DNA of 64,000 nt, taken from contig CAJLRM010000001.1 in assembly GCA_905209085.1 (NCBI GenBank), positions 62,001 through 126,000 of the forward strand, read 5' to 3'. Shown in pieces: positions 51,086-58,678 of the stretch. A program made the translations under genes and the position numbers. The notes under the pieces were generated by a model that was not told the DNA's origin, ran no database searches, and worked only from the letters and a program-made list of their open reading frames with translations. This stretch comes from an uncultured Eubacteriales bacterium. GTDB lineage: Bacteria; Bacillota; Clostridia; Christensenellales; Borkfalkiaceae. The first letter of the stretch is position 1; every line of letters begins with the position of its first letter.

Positions 51086-53185
51086 TCAGCCGAGCTTTTC
51101 GAGAAGCTTCAAATCGATGCCCTTTTCACCGATCTTGATGATCTCTACCTTGACTTTATCGCCGATATTGAGGACGTCCTCCACCTGGTTGACCCGTTCG
51201 GAGGAGAGTTTGGAAATATGCACCATACCGTCCTTGCCGGGAGCAAATTCGACGAACGCGCCCACGCGGGACAAAATCCGCACGACGACGCCGACGAACA
51301 TATCCCCCACTTCGGGATCGTGCGCGATCGACTGGACGATCGCTTTGGCGCGCTCTGCCGCGGAAACGTCGCCGTAGCAGGCGATGCACACCGTGCCGTC
51401 CTCTTCGATGTCGATCTTCGTGCCCGTCTGCTCGATGATTTTATTGATGACCTTGCCCTGCTTGCCGACCACGTCGCCGATCTTCTCGGGACTGATTTTA
51501 AAGGAGATGATCTTGGGTGCGTACTCGGAAAGATGATCGGCGACTTCGGGAATGCACGCGAGCATCTTATTCAAAATGAATCTTCTGCCTTCCTGCGCCT
51601 GCGCGATCGCGTCGAGCATGATCTGTTCGGAAATGCCCTTGATCTTGATGTCCATCTGAATGGCCGTGATGCCCTTTTCGGTGCCCGCCACTTTGAAGTC
51701 CATATCGCCGAGGAAATCTTCGAGTCCCTGAATATCCGTCATGATGACGTATTTGCCCGTTTCGGGATCCTTGATAAGTCCCATGGCGCAGCCCGCGACG
51801 GGAGCGGAAATAGGCACGCCCGCATCCATCAGCGCCATCGTGGAGCCGCATACGGAAGCCATCGACGACGAACCGTTGGAGGACAAAATATCCGAAACCA
51901 CGCGAATCGCGTACGGGAACTCCTCTTCGGAGGGAATGACGGGAATGAGAGCGCGTTCCGCCAAAGCGCCGTGGCCGATTTCGCGGCGGCCGGGGCTTCT
52001 CAGCGCCTTCGCTTCGCCCGTACAGTAGCCGGGGAAGTTATACTGATGCATATAGCGCTTTTCTTCTTCCTCGTCGAGGCCTTCCATTCTCTGCGCCTCG
52101 TCCAGCATCCCGAGCGTACAGGTGGTGAGCGCCTGCGTCTGACCTCTCGTGAACACGGCGGAGCCGTGCACGCGGGGAAGCACGCCGTGCTCGCACCAGA
52201 TGGGACGGACTTCTTTGAGTCCGCGACCGTCGGGACGAACGCCCTTGTCGAAGATCTTTGCGCGGACGATCGCCTTCGTGATATAATAAACGGAGTCTTT
52301 AATCTCTCGCGTCTGTTCGGGATAGATTTCCGCGAAATGTTCGAGCACGTCCGCTTCCACTTCCGCCTGTCTTTCTTCCCTCTCCTGTCTGTCGAAGGTA
52401 TCGAGCGCCCAAACGAGTTTGTCGTAAGCGTAAGCCTTCACAGCGGCGTCGAGGTCCTCGGGAATATGGTAAAGTTCCATTTCCTTTTTGGGTTTGCCGA
52501 CTTCTTTTTGGATCTCCCCGACGAAAGCGCAGACCTTCTTGATCTCTTCGTGGCCGTACATGATCGCGCCGACCATTTCCGCGTCCGTCACTTCCTTGGC
52601 GCCCGCTTCGATCATCAAAATGGCGTCTTTGGTGCCCGCGAGGGAGAGGTGAATGGTGCTCTTTTCCTTCTCCGCGAGGCCGGGATTAATCACGTATTTG
52701 CCATCCACACAGCCGACGATGACAGAGCCGGTGGGTCCCGCCCAGGGAATGTCGGAGATGGACAGCGCGATGGAGGAACCGATCATGGCGATGGGTTCGG
52801 GCGCGACGTCGGGATCGACGGAAAGCGCGGTGGCGACCACCACCACGTCGTTGAAGATTCCCTTGGGGAACAGGGGACGGATGGGACGGTCGATGAGGCG
52901 GCTGACGAGGATCGCCTTATCGGACGCCCTGCCCTCTCTCTTTTTGAAACCGCCGGGGATTTTGCCGACGGCGAACATTTTTTCCTCATAGTCGACGGAC
53001 AGGGGAAAGAAATCCATGCCTTCTCTCGGCTTTTCCGCCATACATACCGTGACGTTTACCACCGTGTCCCCACACCGCACGAGGCAGGCGCCGTTGGCCT
53101 GTTCCGCGTATTTGCCGACTTCCACGGTAAGCTCTCTGCCGGCATAGTCCGTTTTGAATACTCTGTAATTGTCGAGTGATGCCAT
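51086..53185 (-). CDS. pnp: Polyribonucleotide nucleotidyltransferase (PNPase)
   Basis: A phosphorolytic 3'-5' exoribonuclease central to mRNA decay. The 699 residues have the full architecture: two RNase PH domains joined by a helical linker, then KH (about 555-615, KISPEKIGDVVGKQGKVINKIIEQTG) and S1 (about 620-690, VGDMFVGVVVRILSRVGAFVEF) RNA-binding domains. RNase PH-type motifs include IPGGFKKREGRASDKAILVSRLIDRPIRPLFP near the N-terminus and GEAKALRSPGRREIGHGALAERAL in the second core. It follows rpsO, as in most bacteria; AAGGAGA precedes the ATG. Confidence 0.97.
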   Translation of the reverse strand: MASLDNYRVFKTDYAGRELTVEVGKYAEQANGACLVRCGDTVVNVTVCMAEKPREGMDFFPLSVDYEEKMFAVGKIPGGFKKREGRASDKAILVSRLIDRPIRPLFPKGIFNDVVVVATALSVDPDVAPEPIAMIGSSIALSISDIPWAGPTGSVIVGCVDGKYVINPGLAEKEKSTIHLSLAGTKDAILMIEAGAKEVTDAEMVGAIMYGHEEIKKVCAFVGEIQKEVGKPKKEMELYHIPEDLDAAVKAYAYDKLVWALDTFDRQEREERQAEVEADVLEHFAEIYPEQTREIKDSVYYITKAIVRAKIFDKGVRPDGRGLKEVRPIWCEHGVLPRVHGSAVFTRGQTQALTTCTLGMLDEAQRMEGLDEEEEKRYMHQYNFPGYCTGEAKALRSPGRREIGHGALAERALIPVIPSEEEFPYAIRVVSDILSSNGSSSMASVCGSTMALMDAGVPISAPVAGCAMGLIKDPETGKYVIMTDIQGLEDFLGDMDFKVAGTEKGITAIQMDIKIKGISEQIMLDAIAQAQEGRRFILNKMLACIPEVADHLSEYAPKIISFKISPEKIGDVVGKQGKVINKIIEQTGTKIDIEEDGTVCIACYGDVSAAERAKAIVQSIAHDPEVGDMFVGVVVRILSRVGAFVEFAPGKDGMVHISKLSSERVNQVEDVLNIGDKVKVEIIKIGEKGIDLKLLEKLG

Positions 53186-53328
53186 TTTGTAAAAATTCTC
53201 CTTAACTGATTCTTTTTTTGTTCTTGTCCTCCTGCGCCGCCCGGCGGCAAGAGGGGTAGCCGACGTCCGTACCTTCGGGCTTGTCCTTTGCCATCTTAAA
53301 AAAAGCGGCGCCCCGGAACGAACATCGA

Positions 53329-53363
53329 CAAAAAAGGGCGGATTAAAACAACCCGCCCTTTCG
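53329..53363 (-). terminator. Terminator between rpsO and pnp
   Basis: Minus strand GGGCGG-(11 base loop)-CCGCCC followed by TTTTTTG. It should limit, but need not abolish, rpsO-pnp read-through. Confidence 0.75.
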
Positions 53364-53369
53364 TGCCGC

Positions 53370-53624
53370 TTACTTTCTCAAATTCAACGCTTCTACGATC
53401 GCTCTGTATCTCATGATGTCTTTTTCTTTGAGATAATCCAGAAGACCGCGGCGCTTGCCGACCATTTTCAAAAGACCTCTTCTCGAATGGTTATCCTGTT
53501 TGTGGGAGAGAAGGTGCTGATTGAGATGGTTGATGCGCTCGGTCAAAAGCGCGATCTGAACCTCAGGGGAACCCGTGTCCCCTTCGTGCGTGGCAAATTT
53601 TGCGATGATTTCTTTCTTGTCCAT
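53370..53624 (-). CDS. rpsO: 30S ribosomal protein S15
   Basis: 84 residues, slightly shorter than the usual 88-89. It carries the S15 core HEGDTGSPEVQIALLTERINHL, HLLSHKQDNHSRRGLLKMVGKRRGLLDYL and RYRAIVEALNLRK, which binds the central domain of 16S rRNA. AGGAGG precedes the ATG, and the leader can fold into a structure (next entry). Confidence 0.98.
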   Translation of the reverse strand: MDKKEIIAKFATHEGDTGSPEVQIALLTERINHLNQHLLSHKQDNHSRRGLLKMVGKRRGLLDYLKEKDIMRYRAIVEALNLRK

Positions 53625-53629
53625 TTGCG

Positions 53630-53700
53630 TTTATCCTCCTATGGAACGTTATCGCGTACCTCTAAGCCGAACGTGGAGAATCGTTCCGCTTGGCGGCCGT
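53630..53700 (-). promoter_or_regulatory. Structured rpsO leader, possible S15 autoregulatory site
   Basis: In the leader, GGAACG (near the 5' end) can pair with CGTTCC next to the AGGAGG site, and CACGTTCGG lies between, so a hairpin or pseudoknot around the ribosome site is possible. S15 represses its own mRNA in many bacteria through varied structures; similarity to a known class was not established. Confidence 0.35.
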
Positions 53701-53707
53701 TATTATT

Positions 53708-53736
53708 ATTTTAGCATATTCCTTTTCGAATGTAAA
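53708..53736 (-). promoter_or_regulatory. Promoter of rpsO-pnp
   Basis: Minus strand TTTACA (53731-53736), 17-base spacer, TAAAAT (53708-53713), starting immediately after the hemZ stop. Confidence 0.75.
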
Positions 53737-55110
53737 TCAAATTTGCCCGAAAAAAGCGTTTTTCTTTTGGATTATTTCGTCGATTTTTCCGATATACGTC
53801 TTTAAATCCTTCTGAGAAGCAAAACGCTCTATCCGATTTTCAAAATTATACACCTTTTTCGAAACCGCGTTTGCGCCCACAGCCAGATTGTCCGCCGTTT
53901 CTTCCATGATGTCTATATTGTAGATACACGCTTTCCCCGCTTTCGTCCAACCGACGTTTTCGTTGTTTCCCGCCTGATATTTTTGGCGGTACATATAATA
54001 GGGAAGATAGCCCGCTTCCCGTAAAATTCCCCTCGACGACGCCACCATGTCCGAAACGAGCGGGTTTTCGAGATACGAACATTCCTCTTTCAGCTTCGCG
54101 CCCGATTTCAGACAAAGGCAGTGCACCGTAATATTTTCCGCGCCCGTTTTTACGGCTTCGTTCACGCTGAACACAAATTCGTCGTACGTTTCCTCCGTCA
54201 ATCCCGCGATGAGGTCGGCATTGACCTCGAATCCGAACTTCGCCGCCATGTCGAAAGCGCGGTACAAATCGGCGGCGGTATGCCTGCGACCGATGCGCTG
54301 CAAGGTCGTGTCCGAAAAGCTCTGCGGATTGACGCAGACGCGCGTGACCCCGTATTCCTTCAACAGACAGAGTTTTTCCTCGGTGAACACGTCGGGGCGC
54401 CCCGCCTCCACCGTATATTCCGAGTCGTTTTTGCGCACTTTTTCCACCGCTTTGAGCACCTTTTCCAGCTCGGCGGGTTCGAGCACGAGAGGCGTTCCCC
54501 CGCCGATATAGACGCTGCGCAGATTTCCGATCAAAGGCGCCGAGGCGAGAATTTCTTTTTCAAGACAGGCGAGATATTCGGGCAGAAAAGAGCGCGTTTT
54601 GTCGATGGGCGCGGTGATGAAAGAGCAATAGGAACACTTGGTGGGGCAAAAGGGAACGGAAACGAAAAAGTCTGTGTTGCCGTCCTTTTTCTCATAGATG
54701 CCCTCCTGCGTTTTCAAGACCTCTTTGACGAGGGAAATATTTTCTTCGCTCACCCGCATTTTTTTTAAGAGCGGAACGAAATCTCTGCCCGCCTCCGTTT
54801 CGGCGTACGCAAGCTTGGTGGGACGAATGCCCGTCAGGGCGCCCCATGGCATTTTTTCGCCGTACAGATCGCTCAAAATCGCGTAAAGTCCGAGTTTTGC
54901 GAATCGCCTTTCCAGTCGCTTATATTCTATCTCGTCGCTTACCTGTCCCTCGTCTTTAAAAGAGTATGCCTGTCCGTCCACGGCGAAATCGTTATAAAAA
55001 GCTCCGTTTTCAAAACGGAAGAAATGCTTTACGCAAAGAGGGCGGCTCTTAAAAAGCCGCACCACGTCCATCAATTCGTTTTCCAAAAAAATACAATCGG
55101 TCGTCAGCAT
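53737..55110 (-). CDS. hemZ: Radical SAM protein HemZ (coproporphyrinogen III oxidase-like)
   Basis: 457 residues. The N-terminal ~140 residues (with GALTGIRPTKLAYAE) are the HemZ-specific extension; the radical SAM core follows with the 4Fe-4S motif CPTKCSYCSF (CX3CX2C, about 158-165), IGGGTPLVLEP and VNPQSFSDTTLQRIGRRHT. The C-terminal part has YRQKYQAGNNENVGW. HemZ sits in the relA-MBL-hemZ row of Clostridia, as here. The oxidase function is debated in organisms without other haem genes; none are visible in this window. Confidence 0.92.
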   Translation of the reverse strand: MLTTDCIFLENELMDVVRLFKSRPLCVKHFFRFENGAFYNDFAVDGQAYSFKDEGQVSDEIEYKRLERRFAKLGLYAILSDLYGEKMPWGALTGIRPTKLAYAETEAGRDFVPLLKKMRVSEENISLVKEVLKTQEGIYEKKDGNTDFFVSVPFCPTKCSYCSFITAPIDKTRSFLPEYLACLEKEILASAPLIGNLRSVYIGGGTPLVLEPAELEKVLKAVEKVRKNDSEYTVEAGRPDVFTEEKLCLLKEYGVTRVCVNPQSFSDTTLQRIGRRHTAADLYRAFDMAAKFGFEVNADLIAGLTEETYDEFVFSVNEAVKTGAENITVHCLCLKSGAKLKEECSYLENPLVSDMVASSRGILREAGYLPYYMYRQKYQAGNNENVGWTKAGKACIYNIDIMEETADNLAVGANAVSKKVYNFENRIERFASQKDLKTYIGKIDEIIQKKNAFFGQI

Positions 55111-55143
55111 TTCTTTTCCGTCCTTTTCCTCGGCAGTTCCCGC

Positions 55144-55287
55144 CTAAAAACGGCGGGCGCGCCCCTTTATAATCGATGAGGCGTTCCATGGGGTAAATCG
55201 GTATTTTTCGTAAAGTTCCTTTTTCGCAGAAGGGAGATAGACGTAGGAAATCCTTTCTTCCGCGGCGTATTTCGCCTCTTTTTCCAT
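55144..55287 (-). CDS. Possible 47-residue small protein or gene fragment
   Basis: A short frame (MEKEAKYAAEERISYVYLPS... ending IIKGRARRF) whose codon use resembles the host. It has no good ribosome site, and the sequence reads like part of a larger protein (ELYEKYRFTPWN). It may be a remnant of a lost gene between the MBL hydrolase and hemZ. Family not recognised. Confidence 0.25.
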   Translation of the reverse strand: MEKEAKYAAEERISYVYLPSAKKELYEKYRFTPWNASSIIKGRARRF

Positions 55288-55397
55288 CCGTTTTCCGCAT
55301 ATCCCCGACTCAGATTTTACATCGCGCCTATGCGTCGTCGCGTCGTAATCGCGCTTTTTTCTCCTTTCCCGTCCGGTCGGATACGTTGCGCAGCCTT

Positions 55398-56036
55398 TTA
55401 AGCGTCGCGAAGGTAGGGATTGGTCTTTCGTTCCGTTTCCAGCGTCGTATCTTCGTCGTGACCGGGATATACGGGCATATCGCCTTCTATCGCCGCCAAT
55501 TTTTTAAGGCTTCGACGGAGCGCCGCCGTGTCCCCCGTCGGAAAATCGGTGCGCCCTACGCAGCCTTCAAAGAGCGTATCGCCCGTGAACAAAGCCCTGC
55601 CCCCGTCTTTTTCCGTTTCCGACGCCTCCGAAACGAGATAGCACATCCCTCCCGCGGTATGCCCGGGCGTCGAAATCGCCGTCACCTTTAAGCCGCAAAG
55701 GGACTTGGTTTCGCCGTCCGAAAACGTTTCGTCCGCGTGAAAATCGGAGGGCGGCGCGCCGAATTCCTCGCAAAGATCCGCCTGCGTACCGATAAGTCGC
55801 GCTTCTTCTTCCGAACAGAGCACTTTTGCGCCCGCCCTTTGCAGCGCGGATACGCCCCCGACGTGGTCGAAATGAGCGTGCGTCAAAAGCACGTAGGCGG
55901 GGGCAAGCGCCCGCTCCGCCAGAAGAGAAAAAATCCGCGGCTGCGCGGGATCGACGACGACCGCGTTTTTCCCGTCCGCCGTGACGAAATAAGTATTGGC
56001 GGCAAATCCTTTCGGATAAATTTTTTCTATTTTCAT
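55398..56036 (-). CDS. Metallo-beta-lactamase fold hydrolase (glyoxalase II-like)
   Basis: 212 residues. The zinc-binding THAHFDHVGG motif is at about 53-62, and STPGHTAGGMCYL, LFTGDTLFEGCVGRTDFPTGD and YPGHDEDTTLETERKTNPYL complete the active site. It matches the YqgX/YcbL-type thioesterase-like MBL proteins commonly encoded between relA and hemZ. AAAGGGA precedes the ATG. Confidence 0.92.
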   Translation of the reverse strand: MKIEKIYPKGFAANTYFVTADGKNAVVVDPAQPRIFSLLAERALAPAYVLLTHAHFDHVGGVSALQRAGAKVLCSEEEARLIGTQADLCEEFGAPPSDFHADETFSDGETKSLCGLKVTAISTPGHTAGGMCYLVSEASETEKDGGRALFTGDTLFEGCVGRTDFPTGDTAALRRSLKKLAAIEGDMPVYPGHDEDTTLETERKTNPYLRDA

Positions 56037-56333
56037 AAAGATTCCCTTTGAACGATTCTTTCCCGCTTACGCTCGGATACGAGTCCGCGTACAGCGCCTC
56101 GCCTTGTGTTCGTCCGCCGCTAACCGACGGAGAGATGACCTTGCGGGCACACTTTTGTATATAGCGACGCGCCCTATCCTAAGGAGCGTGTATAGACGGC
56201 GCATAGCCTCCCAAGCGCTTCCGAAAACGGCTCCTTCGCGGACTGCCGACGAACAAGGCACCCTCGCGCGCAAAAAATACGGCTAACGGCAAAGAGGCGA
56301 CACGCGGCGCCCGGAGGCGCTCCGCATCGAAAA
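56037..56333. other. GC-rich gap where dtd is usually found
   Basis: About 300 bases without a credible gene on either strand; short frames of 60-68 codons lack ribosome sites and are Arg-rich antisense-like. Many Clostridia carry dtd (D-aminoacyl-tRNA deacylase) between relA and the MBL gene; no trace of its motifs is readable here. Confidence 0.5.
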
Positions 56334-58481
56334 TCAGGAAAGCGACGTGATGCGATGCACCTCGTAAATGCGTTTGTCTGCGCGCAGCTTTTTGAGGAGC
56401 ATATCCACGTCGGCAATATCCGTCAGACTGACGGAGGCTTCCAAAACGGCGTCGCGGTTTTTATCGATGCGCCCGTTGACGGCGGTGATCGACAGCTTCA
56501 TATCCGAAACGACCAGCGAAAGCACAGACAGCGCGGCGCCCTGATCGGTGGCGCGTATCTGGATATTGGCGTTATAACGGTGCTTGTCGTGCGTTTCCTT
56601 ATTCCATGCGGCGGGCAGGAGTCGTTCCTCATCCACGCCCTGTATGTTCGGACAGTCGGCGCGGTGAATGACGACGCCCCGCCCGCGCGAGGTGAATCCG
56701 ACGATTCTGTCCCCGGGCACCGGCGAGCAACAGCCCGCAAAGCGGACCAAAAGCCCCGATTGACCGTTGACGAGGACGCCGCCCGGCGTCCTGCCCCCGC
56801 CGTCCCCCGCGTGCACTTCGAAGGGCTTGGGCATCTCCTTTTTATAAAAGTCGATGAGTTTGAAAAGCACCTGATTGACGGACACAGAGCCGTACCCTAC
56901 GGCGGCGTACATTTCCTCGGGAGCGCCGAACGAATAGCGGTCGGAAATGCGCTTGAAGCTTTCGTCTGTCAACAGAGCGGAAAGAGCATAGCCCTTTTTC
57001 TTGGCTTCTTCTTCGAGCCGCGCCTGACCGATGCGGATATTGTCCTCTTTCAGTTCGTTTTTATAAAATTGTTTAATTTTCGCCTTGGCGCTGGAAGACT
57101 TAATAAATTTCAGCCAGTCCCTGGACGGTCCTTTGGAGTTAGGGGAAGTGATGATCTCCACCACATCTCCGACTTCCAAAGCCGTCGAAAGGGGCACGAT
57201 CTTGGAATTGACCCGCGCGCCCGTGCAGCGGTTGCCCACCTCCGAGTGAATGGCGTAGGCAAAGTCCACCGGCGTCGCTCCGGGCGGCAGGGAAATGACT
57301 TTTCCCCGCGGCGTGAATACCAATAATTCGTCGCTGTAAAGCTCGGTTTTGAGGGCGTCCAAGAACTCCTGAGAATCCTTCAAGGTACCCTGCCACTCCA
57401 TGACTTCCCGAAGCCAGGTGAGCTTATTTTCGAAATTGGTGTTCTCCTCCTCCGTCCTGCCTTCCTTGTACTTCCAATGCGCCGCGATACCGAACTCCGC
57501 GATGCGGTGCATTTCTTCCGTACGGATCTGAATTTCGAACGGCTGACCGTACATAGTCATGACCGTGGTATGCAGGGATTGATATTTATTCGGCTTCGGA
57601 TTGGCGATATAATCCTTGATCCGCCCGGGGAGCGGCTTCCATTTTTCGTGTATTTCACCCAAAAGGGTGTAGCATTCCCTGACGTCCTTGACGATGACGC
57701 GAAGGGCGGTCAGATCGTAGATCTGGTCGAGGGACTTCCCCTTGTTCTTCATCTTTTTATAGATGGAATAGAAGTGCTTGGGCCGCCCGAATACTTCGCC
57801 TACAATCCCGTCCGCCGCCATCATCTCCTTGATTTCTTTGACGATGTTGTTGACGAATTCCTTGCGCTCCGACAGTTTTTCGTTGATGTGCACGACGAGA
57901 GATTCGTAAGCCTCGGGATCGAGATATTTAAGGCATAAATCTTCCAGCTCGCACTTGATTTGGGAAATACCCAGCCTGCCCGCAAGCGGCGCGTAAATGT
58001 CCAGGGTTTCCCGCGACATTTTCTGCTGCCGTTCTATCGAAAGAAAGTTGAGGGAGCGCATATTGTGCAGGCGATCTGCGAGTTTGATGATGATGACGCG
58101 GATATCCTTCGCCATCGCCACGAAAATCTTGCGGAAGTTTTCCGCTTCTTCCTGCTCCTGCGATTTAAAGACGATTTTGTCGAGCTTGGTGACGCCGCTG
58201 ACGAGTTCGAGGATCTCGTCCCCGAATTCCCGCTTGATGTCCTCCTCGGTGGCGGGCGTGTCTTCGATGACGTCGTGCAAAAGCGCGGCCGCGACCGTCG
58301 CCGCGTCCAGCCCGAGTTCCATTAAGATTTTCGCGACGGCGCAGGGATGAATAAAATAAGGATCGCCCGACGCGCGCTTTTGATTGGCGTGCGCATCCTT
58401 GGCGTAATTATACGCCTTTAACAAAAGCGCCCTGTCCTTGTCGCCGTATAGCTCGTAAATTTTATCCAACGTGGCGTCCAT
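56334..58481 (-). CDS. relA: Bifunctional (p)ppGpp synthetase/hydrolase RelA/SpoT
   Basis: The stringent-response enzyme that makes and breaks (p)ppGpp. The 715 residues carry, in order, an HD hydrolase domain (HPCAVAKIL, LLHDVIEDT, RLHNMRSL), a synthetase domain (YDLTALRVIVKDVRECYTLLG, FEIQIRTEEMHRIAEFGIAAHWKYKEG), TGS (VFTPRGKVISLPPGATPVDFAYAIH), a zinc-finger/RIS-like segment and a C-terminal ACT domain (about 640-712). Both catalytic halves look intact. recJ ends 197 bases upstream. Confidence 0.96.
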   Translation of the reverse strand: MDATLDKIYELYGDKDRALLLKAYNYAKDAHANQKRASGDPYFIHPCAVAKILMELGLDAATVAAALLHDVIEDTPATEEDIKREFGDEILELVSGVTKLDKIVFKSQEQEEAENFRKIFVAMAKDIRVIIIKLADRLHNMRSLNFLSIERQQKMSRETLDIYAPLAGRLGISQIKCELEDLCLKYLDPEAYESLVVHINEKLSERKEFVNNIVKEIKEMMAADGIVGEVFGRPKHFYSIYKKMKNKGKSLDQIYDLTALRVIVKDVRECYTLLGEIHEKWKPLPGRIKDYIANPKPNKYQSLHTTVMTMYGQPFEIQIRTEEMHRIAEFGIAAHWKYKEGRTEEENTNFENKLTWLREVMEWQGTLKDSQEFLDALKTELYSDELLVFTPRGKVISLPPGATPVDFAYAIHSEVGNRCTGARVNSKIVPLSTALEVGDVVEIITSPNSKGPSRDWLKFIKSSSAKAKIKQFYKNELKEDNIRIGQARLEEEAKKKGYALSALLTDESFKRISDRYSFGAPEEMYAAVGYGSVSVNQVLFKLIDFYKKEMPKPFEVHAGDGGGRTPGGVLVNGQSGLLVRFAGCCSPVPGDRIVGFTSRGRGVVIHRADCPNIQGVDEERLLPAAWNKETHDKHRYNANIQIRATDQGAALSVLSLVVSDMKLSITAVNGRIDKNRDAVLEASVSLTDIADVDMLLKKLRADKRIYEVHRITSLS

Positions 58482-58678
58482 AGCCCGATTATGCTCCTTC
58501 TTTTTTTAAAACGCCGTATCGACTTAAAACAGCGCCGCACCGTCGCGCCGGAAAAGAAAAGATCAGGTGCTTTTCGGAATTGTCAGCGTTGCGCCGTTCG
58601 GGCGTCAAGCTCTTTTCTCCTATCTTTTTAAATCTTTTCTTTCGTTCGGCGGCGTTTGCGGCGTTCCCTTAAACGGCT

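Noticed and set aside
51218..53179. A 653-codon open frame on the plus strand opposite pnp
   Set aside because: It mirrors a highly conserved gene in full, is rich in Arg, His and Asp as expected for an antisense reading of this codon usage, and has no ribosome site.
53202..53294. A 30-codon frame ending just before the pnp ribosome site
   Set aside because: No ribosome site of its own and composition without any trend; probably chance.
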